Shown: piece after piece, positions 37,200 to 46,526 of the stretch | Layout: each line of letters begins with the position of its first letter | Numbering within the stretch: the first letter of the stretch is position 1 | Assembly: GCF_023370075.1 (NCBI RefSeq) | Contig: NZ_CP097155.1 | Location: 62,001 to 126,000, forward strand | Direction: 5' to 3' | DNA length: 64,000 bases | Source of the DNA: Deinococcus sp. QL22 | Lineage (GTDB): Bacteria; Deinococcota; Deinococci; Deinococcales; Deinococcaceae | Program-made: the position numbers and the translations under genes | Notes under the pieces: generated by a model | The model's database searches: none | Seen by the model: the letters and a program-made list of their open reading frames with translations, nothing else | Told to the model about the DNA's origin: nothing

Positions 37200-40100
37200 A
37201 TGTCCGAACCGTCCGCGGCGCCCCCCTCTCTGACTGATCGCCTGCAGGACGTCACCGAAGCGCTCGCCGCCGCGACCAGGCCTGCCGGCATCTTCGGAAT
37301 CGTGCTCCAGCCCGCCCTGGCGGCCCTGGACGCGGCCGCGGGCGCGGTTCTTCTGATCAGTACTGCGGGCGACCGCCTGGAAATCGCCGCCACCCACGCC
37401 CGCGAGGACGGAACGCCGACCATCTGGCAGAACAGCCCCCTTGATGCCACCCTCCCCACCGGGGACGCTCTGATCCAGCACATGCCGCAGTTCTTCGAGC
37501 ATCAGGAAGCGCTGACGACCGCCTACCCCGCCCTCGTGGAACGCGCCGGTGCCAGCGTCCCGATCGCCAACGCCGTCCTGCCGATGTTCCTCGATGGGGA
37601 GCCCCTGGGCACCATCGTGCTGGATTTCACGGAACCGCACCCGTTCATGCCGGAAGAGCGGCGCTTCCTGCGCATCCTGGCGGCGCAGTGCGCGATCGCC
37701 ATAGGCCGCGCCCGTCTGTCCGCTGACCTGCAGCGGCAGGTGGAGGCGCGCACCCGTGAGCTCCAGGAAGCTGGTGTTCGCGCGGAAGTCTTGGCCACTC
37801 TGGGTGACGCCCTGCAGCGTGCCGACTCACCAGAAGACGTGGCCACCCTGGCCCTGGAACCCCTCGGTCACGCCCTGGGCGCCAGTAGCGCCATGGTCGT
37901 TCGCCTGGAGCACGGCTTCCTGAATGTGCCGACCATTTGGGGTCAGGTTCTGCCCGCCATGGCGGCCCTGCAGACCCGAGATGTTCCCCTGCAGGAAGCG
38001 ACCCTGCTGGCCGAATGTGTCCGCACCGACCGGGCAGGGTATTATGCGGATTACAACGCGGCGCGGGGCGGGCTCAGCGGGCTGCCCACGGTGGCCTTCG
38101 CGGTGGAGCCCATTCACGGTCCCGGAGGCGGGGTGGCCGGATTCCTGTGTGTGTGGCGCCCCCCGCGCGCCCAGCCCTGGCCGGAAGGCGACCAGGACCT
38201 CCTGCGCCGCGCCGCTGGCACCCTCGGCCTGGCCCTCAAACGCGCCGAGAACGCCGCGCAACTTGGGGCGCACACCCGGCAGCTGGACGAGGAACGCGCC
38301 GCACTCGACGCCTTCGTCGCCTACAAGACCGCGGTGGGCAGCGAGAGCGACGTGCTGGCCCTCGCGCGTCAAGCCGTGCGGGTGGTGCGCGCGAACCTAG
38401 TGCACGTCAGCGTCGCGTACTACGAACTGGAGGACAGCCTGTGGAAAGCACGGGTATGGTCTGAGGACATCCCCGCGCACATCGTCACGCAGATCCGGCA
38501 GGGGGTGCCGCAGGATGCACCGAACTACGCCCAGGCGGCCCGCACCGGCGAGGCGGTGTTCGCGGATGGCTGGAGTCCCGCGGCCAATGCGGTCGAGCAG
38601 GCCGAGGCTTACGGGGCCGCGGCCTTCCTGCCCCTGGGCAGGCATGGCCAGGTCCAGAGCCTCTTTTCGGTGGGCACACGAGACGCCCGGGCGTGGACCG
38701 AGCGCGAGAAAGCTATGGTGCAGGCGGTGGTCAGCGGCCTGAACCTCACCCTGGAACGTACGGATATTACCCGGCGCCTGCAGGAACAGAACGCGGAACT
38801 TGACGCGCGCACCCGGGCCCTGGACGCCTTCGCGGAACTCTGGCGGGACTTCACCCTGCAGAGCGACCCGTACGCCCTGATCCGGCGGGCGCAGGAAGTG
38901 ATGCTCTCCCTGCTTCCGGACGGCTTCGCGCTGTACTACGAGATTGAAGACGGGCGGTGGCGCGTCCGGGCACAGGTGGGGGACCTGCGCAACCCGGAAC
39001 TGCAGGCCGCGGTGGACGCAGGGCTGCAGCTCGATACGGCGCCCAACCTGCTCACACCCTGGACGACCCGGAAGCCGTCTTACCAGGAGCAGTACCCGCC
39101 GAACCTGGACCACCTGGGCGACAAGGCGAGCGGCGTGGGCGCCACGGTCACCCTGCCCGTCATGGTCGAGGGGGAGCCCTGCGGGGTCATCGCAGTGGTC
39201 CTCTTCGGGGCCCGTGGCTGGTCCGCGGTGGACCGGGTGGTGCTAGAAAGTACGGTGCGCAGTCTGGGCCTGGCTATTGAAGGCGCCCGGGGCGCCGCCG
39301 AGCTGCGGCGGGCATCGCGGTTCAACGAGCTCGTGCTCAACAGCATCGGAGAAGGGCTGACCACTACGGATGTCCAGGGCCGCTCCACGCTGGCGAACCC
39401 AGCGGCGTTGACGATGCTGGGATACGCGGCAGAGGACTTTCTGGATCTCCCGCAGCATGCCCTGATCCACCATTCGTACCCGGACGGGTCTCCCTTCCCC
39501 CGGGAAGCCTGCGCGGTCTATGCGGCGTCCAGGGATGGGCAGGTGCACCGGCGGAAGGACGAGGTGTTCTGGCGCAAGGATGGCTCGTCCTTCCCGGTGG
39601 AATACACCAGCACGCCCATCTTGAACGAGGGTGGGGAGATTGAGGGTTCGGTGCTGGTGTTCCGGGACGTGACGGAACGCCAACGGGCGGAAGTCACCCT
39701 GAGGGAGGCGAATGAGGAACTGCGCCGATCGAACCAGGAACTCGAGCAGTTCGCGTATGTTGCGTCCCATGATTTGCAGGAGCCCCTGCGGACGGTGGCG
39801 AGCTTCTCGCAGTTGCTGGCCCACCGGTATGCGGGGCAGTTCGACGAGCGGGGGCAGATGTATGTCCGGCTGATGAGCGAGGGAACCGAGCGCATGGCGC
39901 GCCTCCTGCAGGATCTGCTCGCGTTCTCGCGGGTGGCGCATGGTAACGCGGCCCTAGAGCCAGTGAACACGGGCGGTATTCTCGTGCAGGTGAGGCAGGA
40001 CTTGGACGCGCAGCTTGGACGCACCGGCGCTCAGCTCGAACTTGGGGAGCTGCCGGACGTGCGGGGGGACGCGTCTCAGCTGCGCCAGCTGTTTCAGAAC

Positions 40101-40415
40101 CTGATCGGCAACGCCTTGAAGTTCAGTCACCCGGAACGGCCGCCTGTGGTGCGCGTACAAGCTCAGCGCGACGGTGCCCTGGTGCGCTTCAGCGTGCAGG
40201 ACAACGGGGTGGGGATTGCGCCAGAGTACTTCGAGCGGATCTTCACGATTTTCCAGCGGCTGCACACCCGCGAACAGTACGAGGGGAGTGGCATTGGCCT
40301 GTCCATCGTCCGGAAGATCGTGGAGCGGCATGGGGGGCGGATTTGGCTGGAGAGCACACCGGCCATGGGGACGACCTTTGTCTTTACCCTGCCGGCGGCG
40401 GAGGCGGGCGCATGA
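37200..40415 (+). CDS. Histidine kinase with four GAF-like domains and a PAS domain
   Basis: This 1071-residue soluble sensor kinase has four successive GAF-like modules (about 15-175, 195-355, 375-530, 545-700) joined by short coiled-coil linkers. A PAS/PAC domain follows (about 710-835, with FNELVLNSIGEGLTTTDVQG and SVLVFRDVTERQRAE). HisKA (about 850-920) has the phosphorylated His in YVASHDLQEPLRTV. HATPase (about 960-1065) has NLIGNALKFSHPE, DNGVGIAPEYFERIFTIFQ and GSGIGLSIVRKIVERHGG. The HDLQEPLR and RIFxIFQRLH patterns mark the bacteriophytochrome-type kinase group. No membrane span is seen, so it senses cytoplasmic signals. It is followed 13 bases later by a receiver gene. Confidence 0.92.
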   Translation: MSEPSAAPPSLTDRLQDVTEALAAATRPAGIFGIVLQPALAALDAAAGAVLLISTAGDRLEIAATHAREDGTPTIWQNSPLDATLPTGDALIQHMPQFFEHQEALTTAYPALVERAGASVPIANAVLPMFLDGEPLGTIVLDFTEPHPFMPEERRFLRILAAQCAIAIGRARLSADLQRQVEARTRELQEAGVRAEVLATLGDALQRADSPEDVATLALEPLGHALGASSAMVVRLEHGFLNVPTIWGQVLPAMAALQTRDVPLQEATLLAECVRTDRAGYYADYNAARGGLSGLPTVAFAVEPIHGPGGGVAGFLCVWRPPRAQPWPEGDQDLLRRAAGTLGLALKRAENAAQLGAHTRQLDEERAALDAFVAYKTAVGSESDVLALARQAVRVVRANLVHVSVAYYELEDSLWKARVWSEDIPAHIVTQIRQGVPQDAPNYAQAARTGEAVFADGWSPAANAVEQAEAYGAAAFLPLGRHGQVQSLFSVGTRDARAWTEREKAMVQAVVSGLNLTLERTDITRRLQEQNAELDARTRALDAFAELWRDFTLQSDPYALIRRAQEVMLSLLPDGFALYYEIEDGRWRVRAQVGDLRNPELQAAVDAGLQLDTAPNLLTPWTTRKPSYQEQYPPNLDHLGDKASGVGATVTLPVMVEGEPCGVIAVVLFGARGWSAVDRVVLESTVRSLGLAIEGARGAAELRRASRFNELVLNSIGEGLTTTDVQGRSTLANPAALTMLGYAAEDFLDLPQHALIHHSYPDGSPFPREACAVYAASRDGQVHRRKDEVFWRKDGSSFPVEYTSTPILNEGGEIEGSVLVFRDVTERQRAEVTLREANEELRRSNQELEQFAYVASHDLQEPLRTVASFSQLLAHRYAGQFDERGQMYVRLMSEGTERMARLLQDLLAFSRVAHGNAALEPVNTGGILVQVRQDLDAQLGRTGAQLELGELPDVRGDASQLRQLFQNLIGNALKFSHPERPPVVRVQAQRDGALVRFSVQDNGVGIAPEYFERIFTIFQRLHTREQYEGSGIGLSIVRKIVERHGGRIWLESTPAMGTTFVFTLPAAEAGA

Positions 40416-40428
40416 GGGGGGGGCGGTG

Positions 40429-40794
40429 ATGCGGGTGCTGCTGGTGGAGGATCATCTTGCAGACGCTGTGTTGCTCTCTGAATGGTTGGAGCTGGCTGGA
40501 ATCGTGTGGGAGGTGGTGCATGTGGTGACGTTCGCGGACGCTGCCTTGCGCTGGCAGGACGGCAGCTTCGCCGCCCTGCTGCTGGATCTCGATATTCCGG
40601 ATGGGTTCGGGCTGAACCTGGTGGAACGTGGGCTGGAGCTGGCTGGCGATGTGCCGGTGGTGGTCCTGAGCGGGCGAGCGGATGAGGCGGTGGCGGCTGG
40701 AGCCGTGGAACTGGGCGTGCGGGCCTACGTGGTGAAGGGGCCCACGTCCGTGCAGAGTCTGCTGGCTGCTCTGGAGAGACAGGCAATCCCGTGA
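40429..40794 (+). CDS. Single-domain response regulator (partner of the upstream kinase)
   Basis: This 121-residue CheY-like receiver has the acidic pair in LLVEDHLADAVLL, the phospho-acceptor Asp53 in LLLDLDIPDGFG, the switch Ser in VVVLSGRADE and the Lys in AYVVKGPTS. There is no output domain, so it probably passes phosphate to another protein or binds a partner. It starts at the ATG 40429, preceded by GGGGGGGCGG, 13 bases after the kinase stop, and must be co-transcribed. Such kinase/receiver pairs are typical of phytochrome-like systems. Confidence 0.9.
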   Translation: MRVLLVEDHLADAVLLSEWLELAGIVWEVVHVVTFADAALRWQDGSFAALLLDLDIPDGFGLNLVERGLELAGDVPVVVLSGRADEAVAAGAVELGVRAYVVKGPTSVQSLLAALERQAIP

Positions 40795-40830
40795 CTGCCT
40801 AGGGCTCACAGCGTCGTAGCGGCCACCATT

Positions 40831-40920
40831 GATGGGGTCTGTCACGGCGATGATGGCGGCCAGTTGGCCAGCGATGGCGGCATACAGCAGGCTCTTACCC
40901 TCGTCCCCGATTTGATTCTC
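40831..40920 (-). pseudogene. Scar of a P-type metal ATPase gene
   Basis: On the minus strand about 30 codons read DEGKSLLYAAIAGQLAAIIA followed by VTDPIN. This is the EGKTxLYVAxDGxLAxVIAVxDPI segment of the hydrolase domain of copper/heavy-metal P1B ATPases. Nothing else of the gene remains. It lies immediately downstream of the MHYT protein gene. Confidence 0.5.
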
Positions 40921-40929
40921 CTGGCGAAT

Positions 40930-43605
40930 TCAGGCGGCACCTAAGTCATGCACAGCCAGGAATGCGCTCGCCTCTTTCGCTGGCATCGGCTTGGTGAAGA
41001 GGTAGCCCTGAGCCAGGTCGCAGCCGAGTTCACTCAGAAAGGCCAGCTGGGCGGTTGTCTCCACCCCCTCGGCAACGACTGTGAGGCCAAGGGCCCGCGC
41101 CAGCGCCACGATCGCCTGCACCAGAGCCTGGGTGTTGCGCGGCGCCCCGAGCCCGGCCACGAACGAGCGGTCAATCTTCAGGACGTCGATCGGTAACCAG
41201 TGCAGGTACGACAGGCTCGAATATCCGGTCCCGAAGTCGTCCACTGCCACCCGTACCCCAAGCGCCCGCAGGCGCTCCATCTGCCGGGCCGAATCTTTTG
41301 GATCGCGCATCACCAGGCTTTCAGTAAGTTCCACTTCCAGCAAGCTCGGGTCGAGGCCAGCATCCTTGATCGCCTGCTCGACTGTGTCAAAGAAGTCGGG
41401 CCGAGCAAACTGAAGGGCCGAGACATTCACCGCGACTCGGATCGGCCAGCCTGCGTCGCGCCACACCGCCGCTTGACGGCAGGCCTCCGTCAGCACCCAT
41501 CCACCTATGGCAACGATCAGGCCACTTTCCTCGGCGGTCGGGATGAACTTCTCCGGTAGTACCAGCCCGAGGATCGGGTGCCGCCAGCGCACGAGGGCCT
41601 CGACCGCGACCGGCCTCCCACTCAGCGTGACCTGCGGCTGGTAGTGAAGCTCGAGCTCGCCAAGCGCCAGCGCCCGGCGCAGCCCACCCTCGAGCTCAAG
41701 CCGTTCCTGCGCGGTCTCGTTCATCTCAGGCGCGAAGCAGCGCAGCGTATCCTTGCCCGCTGTCTTAGCGCGGTACATCGCGACGTCCGCGTGGCGCTGC
41801 AACGTTGCGGCGTCATGGCCATCCTCTGGATAGACCGCCAGACCAGCGCTGCAAGTGACGAACAGCTCCCGCTCATCCACCCAGAATGCGCCTTCAAGGG
41901 TTTTGAGCAGCTCAGTCCCAATCCTGACCGCGTCCGACGGGTCGCGAAAGGCGGGCATCACCACCGTGAACTCATCCCCACCCATCCGCGAGAGGGTGTC
42001 GCCTGCCTGAAGTCGACCGAGGATCCGACGCGCCACCTGCCGGAGCAACTCGTCGCCTGCGTGATGGCCAAGGCTGTCGTTCACTCGCTTGAAGCCATCC
42101 AGGTCTATGACGAGCAAAACCACCGAACCTCCGTGCCGCCCCGCTCCATGGATGGCCTGCTCGAGTCGATCCTCGAACAACGCGCGGTTCGGGAGGCCGG
42201 TCAGGGAGTCGTGGGTCGCCTGATGGGCGAGCTGATCGGTCAGCTCCCGCTGCTCCACTGCCGCGGCTGCGTAGCTGATGAAGAGCTGCACCAGCTCGAA
42301 TTCATCCTCTCTGAAGGGTGGGTTCCGGAGCCGGTTGAAGTAGAACACACCCAAGAGACCACGTTTTGTCGTCAGCGGAACAGAGATGAGGTGCTCAATC
42401 TCGACCTGAACACCGTCGGGGTACACCGAACGAGGGTCAAGGTGGGCCTGGTTGACGAGTTCCGCCCTACCTGAACGGAGAGTATCGCCGATGACCCCTT
42501 GATCAGCAGACCAGTTCTCGGCAGGGTCGCCCGGACTCATCCGCTCAGCGCCAATCATGCCGGAGGGGCGAAGCCGCCGCGCACCTGGCTCAAAGCGCAA
42601 GAAGGTGGCGACATCGATGTCCAGCAACTCCCGAACAGCACCCAGGACGGTCGAAATTGTTTCGCCAGACGAGCGGCTCGGGAGGATGGCCCGGGCCACC
42701 TCAAGCAGGCGCCGACGTTGCTCGGCCAGCCGCTCCAGGTGACGACGCTCAGCCTCGAGTTCGGCCGTGCGCTCAGCGACCCGGGCTTCGAGCGCACGGC
42801 TTTGCTGGATCCGCTCCTCCACTCGGCGGGCCTGAGCCTTAACCCGCTCGTTGGCGAAGGCGGCGAAAAGGGCAAGCAACAGGACGAAGAGGGTGCCGGC
42901 TGCCACCTGGACGGCCAGCCCGAGGGCATCAACGCCTTGGATCGGGCTGGCCACTTCGTGCGCACTGTGGGTGGAGAAGCGGGTGGCGGACTGCCCGGTG
43001 TAGTGCATCCCAACGACCGCTCCCCCCATGACCAGCGCTGCCATGAGCCGTGAGACGCCGGGTGCGGTGCCGTCCCGCAACCGGAAGGCGAGCCACAAGG
43101 CCACGATGGAGGCGGCAACCGCGATCAGGACAGAGAGGACGACGAGGGGCGGGTTGTATCCCATCGAGCCCCCGAGCCGCATGGCCGACATACCCATGTA
43201 GTGCATTGCAGCGACGCCGAAGCCCATCGTCAGGCCGCTGAGTAAGAGGCGCGGGAGGCGCAGATGGGAGCGCCCAGCAGTGAAGAGGGCGACGCCCGAG
43301 GCCAGCACCGCGACGATCAGCGAAGCCAAAACCGTGAGGGGGTCGTAGGCGACCGGCGTGGATAGGGAGAAGGCAAGCATGCCGACGAAGTGCATCGCCC
43401 AGATACCGAGTCCCATGGCCGCAGCACCGCCAACGAGCCACGCCGCGCGTTCACGTCCGCCTGAGGCTGCGACCCGGCCGGCCAGGGAGAGGGCGGCGTA
43501 GGAGGCGATCGTGGCAATAGCGTAGGAGAGGGCGACGAGGGCAGGATTGTACTGGCCTTCCATAGAGTGCATCAGAACCTCATCGCCGACGAGGGCTGGA
43601 TTCAA
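40930..43605 (-). CDS. MHYT-GAF-GGDEF-EAL membrane protein
   Basis: This 891-residue protein joins a sensory membrane domain to c-di-GMP synthesis and breakdown. Residues 1-245 have seven hydrophobic segments with repeated MHYT-type motifs (AMHFVGM, AMHYMGM, GMHYTGQ), thought to bind copper and sense a small gas molecule. A coiled coil (250-290) and a GAF domain (about 300-450) follow. GGDEF (about 460-620) has DLDGFKRVNDSLGHHAGDELL and SRMGGDEFTVVMP. EAL (about 630-880) has AVEALVRWRHP, VAVDDFGTGYSSLSYL and DVLKIDRSFVAGL, and TVVAEGVET. Both catalytic motifs look intact. The start could be the ATG at 43605, 43572 or 43563. Confidence 0.93.
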   Translation of the reverse strand: MNPALVGDEVLMHSMEGQYNPALVALSYAIATIASYAALSLAGRVAASGGRERAAWLVGGAAAMGLGIWAMHFVGMLAFSLSTPVAYDPLTVLASLIVAVLASGVALFTAGRSHLRLPRLLLSGLTMGFGVAAMHYMGMSAMRLGGSMGYNPPLVVLSVLIAVAASIVALWLAFRLRDGTAPGVSRLMAALVMGGAVVGMHYTGQSATRFSTHSAHEVASPIQGVDALGLAVQVAAGTLFVLLLALFAAFANERVKAQARRVEERIQQSRALEARVAERTAELEAERRHLERLAEQRRRLLEVARAILPSRSSGETISTVLGAVRELLDIDVATFLRFEPGARRLRPSGMIGAERMSPGDPAENWSADQGVIGDTLRSGRAELVNQAHLDPRSVYPDGVQVEIEHLISVPLTTKRGLLGVFYFNRLRNPPFREDEFELVQLFISYAAAAVEQRELTDQLAHQATHDSLTGLPNRALFEDRLEQAIHGAGRHGGSVVLLVIDLDGFKRVNDSLGHHAGDELLRQVARRILGRLQAGDTLSRMGGDEFTVVMPAFRDPSDAVRIGTELLKTLEGAFWVDERELFVTCSAGLAVYPEDGHDAATLQRHADVAMYRAKTAGKDTLRCFAPEMNETAQERLELEGGLRRALALGELELHYQPQVTLSGRPVAVEALVRWRHPILGLVLPEKFIPTAEESGLIVAIGGWVLTEACRQAAVWRDAGWPIRVAVNVSALQFARPDFFDTVEQAIKDAGLDPSLLEVELTESLVMRDPKDSARQMERLRALGVRVAVDDFGTGYSSLSYLHWLPIDVLKIDRSFVAGLGAPRNTQALVQAIVALARALGLTVVAEGVETTAQLAFLSELGCDLAQGYLFTKPMPAKEASAFLAVHDLGAA

Positions 43606-43690
43606 GCGTTATCGTGCTCTGCCTGTCACCCAACGCCCGCAGGGATTGTGTCACCTTATTCGCTCAACCTGCTCAAGAAGGTGCCAAAAG

Positions 43691-44501
43691 GGTTGCGTTG
43701 CGTTAACTTGACCCGCAGCAGGCTGAGGGCAAGGGTAGCCTGAGGTTCAGTCCACCCCTGCCGCGACGGTTGACCACGTCTGGAACGGCTTGTACTTGGC
43801 TGCTTCGTCTGGTCGTAGCGGAAACGCTGGTGCGGGAGTAGTGGTGAAGGTTCAGAGATTCGGGCGTGCAGGCTCAGGAATTCCCGAGCGCGTTTTCGTC
43901 GTTTGAAGCTCTGCTGACTTCGCTCTTGACGCCGTGTAGGATAGTGGGATTGTTCAACCAAATTGTTGCAGGGTGCCGTCGAAATGACCTGCTGGTGGTC
44001 GACGTTGATCAGACTGGGAGCTTCCGGATCGCAGATCCATAACTCCGCAGCTGACCCGGTATATAATCTCTGGGACATCATATTCACCCAGGAGTCGGGT
44101 CAGGGAGATTTTTGCGGCGTCAGTGTCGCGGTAACGCTGGCGAAGAGTACCCTGCACGAACCCGTGCTCGTCCATTGCATGCCATCACCAATGTCGGACG
44201 CCATCGACGCGCGTACGCACCTCGTCCAAATGTTACCGGGAACCCAGATGGGGTTCCCAGTGGCGCAGTTCTTCACTGGGGAGGGCGCTGAATGGGATAC
44301 ACCATTCGCGGAGGGTCTCGTGGCTGACCTGTTGGGCCGCGCTGGTGCAGTAATGCTTGGCCATTCCAGTAGTCCAGGGAAAAATGGTGGTACAGCCAGA
44401 TATTGCGTGCTGGATGAGGGTCATGGGGAAAGGATTGCGGTACGGTTTCGGGTCGGTCACAGCGGGTCAGCCTACCCCAACCCGATTAAGGCGACACAAC
44501 C
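43691..44501 (-). mobile_element. Full-length but decayed IS6-family element
   Basis: An 811-bp element is bounded by GGTTGCGTTGCGTTAAC (43691-43707) and GATTAAGGCGACACAACC (44484-44501), which are imperfect inverted repeats of the type also seen at 36730, 50867 and 51645. Length and content fit the IS6 family. Confidence 0.8.
43740..44460 (-). pseudogene. IS6-family transposase with several frameshifts
   Basis: The gene is spread over at least three minus-strand frames. The first (44460-44233) has MTDPKPYRNPFPM and, after a change, VSHETLREWCIPFSALPSEE, the DNA-binding region. The second (44175 on) has MDEHGFVQGTLRQRYRDTDA with the first catalytic Asp region. The third (44087-43740) has DHQQVISTAPCNNLVEQSHY and PTRRQERSQQSFKRRKRARE with the final Glu. 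The order matches the copy at 36229. It cannot make a transposase without repair. Confidence 0.8.
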
Positions 44502-44710
44502 ATTGGATGTAGCGCCCGCCGGGTTCAAGGTGCTGACCTGTAGCTTGAGGTCAAAGAACGATCTCTAGCTTCCCTGCTGACGAGTCCACCTGCAGACGCT
44601 CGGAGCCCTCAGGGGAGACACCTTTTGCCTCCCACTTTTTTGATTGGCACTTCAGGAGCGACCTGACCAGATCCTCAACGGGCTGCGCCACAGACTTCAG
44701 TTTTAGGCTT

Positions 44711-45157
44711 TTACCGCTGAGGCCCCGCTGAATTTGGCGAAGACCAGTTCAGCAGCCGACTGTGCGCCCAGAACGTGACCAAGCTCTCCACCTGCTGGAT
44801 GAAACTTGAAAAGTCCACCGACTTCACCAGATACGCGCTGGCGAACAGTGCGTACGCCTGCTGAATGTCTTCCACAGCTTCCGAGGTGGTCAGCATCACC
44901 ACCGGAATGAGCGTAAGTCGGTCATCGGCCTTCATGGCCCTCAAAACGTCAAAACCGTTCAGTTGCGGCATGTTGATGTCCAGCAGCAGCACGTCCGGGT
45001 AGGTGGCATTTGGACGCCGCAGATCATCGAGCGCGGCTTGAGCGCTCTGATAGGGCGTCACGGTCACCTGATCGCTGAGCGTGGCAAAGACCTGTTGGGT
45101 GAGGAACAGATCCGCAGGATGGTCATCAATGACCCAGATCTGCAGAAGCCGCGTCAT
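44711..45157 (-). CDS. Single-domain response regulator (CheY/Rcp-like) A
   Basis: This 148-residue receiver protein has DD at residues 11-12 (IWVIDDHPAD), phospho-acceptor Asp60 in LLLDINMPQLNGFD, Thr/Ser switch in VVMLTTSEA and Lys in AYLVKSVDFSSF. A C-terminal extension of about 25 residues ends in SPNSAGPQR. The extended C-terminal helix with W (VTFWAHSRLLN) resembles Rcp1-type receivers that pair with phytochrome-like kinases. It is a close relative of the receiver at 45747-46181. No DNA-binding domain is present. Confidence 0.9.
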   Translation of the reverse strand: MTRLLQIWVIDDHPADLFLTQQVFATLSDQVTVTPYQSAQAALDDLRRPNATYPDVLLLDINMPQLNGFDVLRAMKADDRLTLIPVVMLTTSEAVEDIQQAYALFASAYLVKSVDFSSFIQQVESLVTFWAHSRLLNWSSPNSAGPQR

Positions 45158-45290
45158 CGTCGTCTCAGCGTCGCTTTTCTGAGTGAGCGTTCCGCAAACC
45201 CACAGTCGAGGCTGTTGTACTCCAGTGTAGACCCCTTGAGCACGGTTGGCCTAGCCGTTGGGATCCTTCACTGTCAGATCGCATCAGGCT

Positions 45291-45680
45291 TTAGAGAGCC
45301 AACACGGTCTGAACGATCTGCCCAAAGCCCGCGTCTCCCCGAGGCTTCTCCACATACGCGACCGCGCCGTGCTCAAGGATGGCCTGCACTTCTGCCGGAT
45401 GAGCATGACTGCTCCAACACACCACTTGCACTGGCGTTTCCGCCTGCAACAGCAGTTGCGTTAGGATCTCCACCCCCGTCTGCCCCGGAAGATGCAAATC
45501 CAGAACCACGACCTGTGGAGGGTCGGTGGCCTGAACGTAAGCGAGGGCACTGGCCCCATCGGAAACCGCTTCCACTTGAACATCGGGGGCATGGTCTTCA
45601 AAGGCCAGTCCCAACAACAGCGCGTCTTCCACACAGTCTTCAATGATCAAGACTCGCCGCACCACCCGCGCAGGCGTCAC
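45291..45680 (-). CDS. Single-domain response regulator B
   Basis: This 129-residue receiver has VLIIEDCVEDALLL with the acidic pocket, phospho-acceptor Asp61 in VVVLDLHLPGQTGVE, switch Ser in VVCWSSHAHPAE and Lys in AYVEKPRGD. It differs from receivers A and C by the shorter C-terminus and by the CWSS switch strand. It stands 133 bases from receiver A on the same strand. The GDAGFGQIVQTVL helix may be a partner-binding surface. Its cognate kinase is not clear; the 37.2-kb kinase is the nearest. Confidence 0.88.
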   Translation of the reverse strand: MTPARVVRRVLIIEDCVEDALLLGLAFEDHAPDVQVEAVSDGASALAYVQATDPPQVVVLDLHLPGQTGVEILTQLLLQAETPVQVVCWSSHAHPAEVQAILEHGAVAYVEKPRGDAGFGQIVQTVLAL

Positions 45681-45746
45681 CTGGCCTGCTCCTGGGTGTC
45701 AATCCACATATGACCTAGCTTAAAGGCAACTAGCGATTGCAGCACT

Positions 45747-46181
45747 TCATATACTGATCATTTGCGGCCAAGTGGTCAGCCGAGCCCGCATCCAGAACTC
45801 AATAAGCTTCTCCATCTGTTCCAGAAACGTTTGAAAGTGAATGGATTTGAGCAGGTAGGCACTGGCATGCAGAGTGTAGGCCCGGGTCACGTCGTCCGTT
45901 TGCGCGGACGTGGTCAGCATCACCACAGGGATGACGCTCAGCTGGGGATGCGTCTTAAAGGTCGACAGAACCTCAAAACCCGTCATACCGGGCATGTTGA
46001 TGTCCAGCAAGATGACATCTGGCATCGTTGCCTCCGGCTGCAGGAGCCGTTGGAGCGCAGCGGAGCCACTGTCTACCGTCTCTAAGGTGCAGGGCGACCT
46101 CAACAGCTCAAACGCGGTTTCTGCCAGCTCACGGTCGATGAGGCTGTCATCGACCAGCAGCACCCGCAGGGGTCGAGTCAT
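45747..46181 (-). CDS. Single-domain response regulator (CheY/Rcp-like) C
   Basis: This 144-residue receiver is very close to receiver A: DD at residues 11-12 (VLLVDDSLID), Asp60 in ILLDINMPGMTGFE, VVMLTTSAQTDD, Lys in AYLLKSIHFQTF and the W-containing tail IEFWMRARLTTWP. The three receivers on one strand (46181 to 44711), with no output domains, suggest a branched phosphorelay or competition for phosphate. The receiver fragment at 36747 belongs to the same subgroup. Confidence 0.9.
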   Translation of the reverse strand: MTRPLRVLLVDDSLIDRELAETAFELLRSPCTLETVDSGSAALQRLLQPEATMPDVILLDINMPGMTGFEVLSTFKTHPQLSVIPVVMLTTSAQTDDVTRAYTLHASAYLLKSIHFQTFLEQMEKLIEFWMRARLTTWPQMISI

Positions 46182-46217
46182 GAGGCGATCGGGGGTGTGG
46201 GCTGGAGGCGCAGGGCA

Positions 46218-46526
46218 TCAGTCATGGCTGAAGTCTACCGGACGCGCATCTGGGGTGTGAGAAAGTTTACTGCAGTGACCCTTGAATTCATCTGAGGAGG
46301 GAATCGGGTCAGGAGGGACGACCTGGGGGCTCAAGACCTCGGTCTTCAGGAACAGTACCTTGCGGTGGAGTGCGTTGAGTTGGCTGCCCCGAGCCCGCAC
46401 TTGAGCGGAGGGGCGTCGGTGCCCGGTGGCGGCCGCCAGGCGAGCGGTGGTGAGGAGCAACTGCCGTTCGAGTTCGGCCTGCAGCTCTTGCCGCTCAGGG
46501 CCCGTTGGAAGGAGACCGTCCCCCAA
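46218..46526 (-). CDS. Hypothetical coiled-coil protein
   Basis: This 102-residue ORF is not recognised. Residues 8-55 (ERQELQAELERQLLLTTARLAA and onward to LNALHRKVLFLKTEV) look like two amphipathic helices with a heptad pattern. The C-terminal third is polar and unstructured. It lies upstream of receiver C on the same strand, 36 bases away, and could be co-transcribed. Translation is not certain: the ribosome-binding site is weak and other frames are open. Confidence 0.35.
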   Translation of the reverse strand: MGDGLLPTGPERQELQAELERQLLLTTARLAAATGHRRPSAQVRARGSQLNALHRKVLFLKTEVLSPQVVPPDPIPSSDEFKGHCSKLSHTPDARPVDFSHD

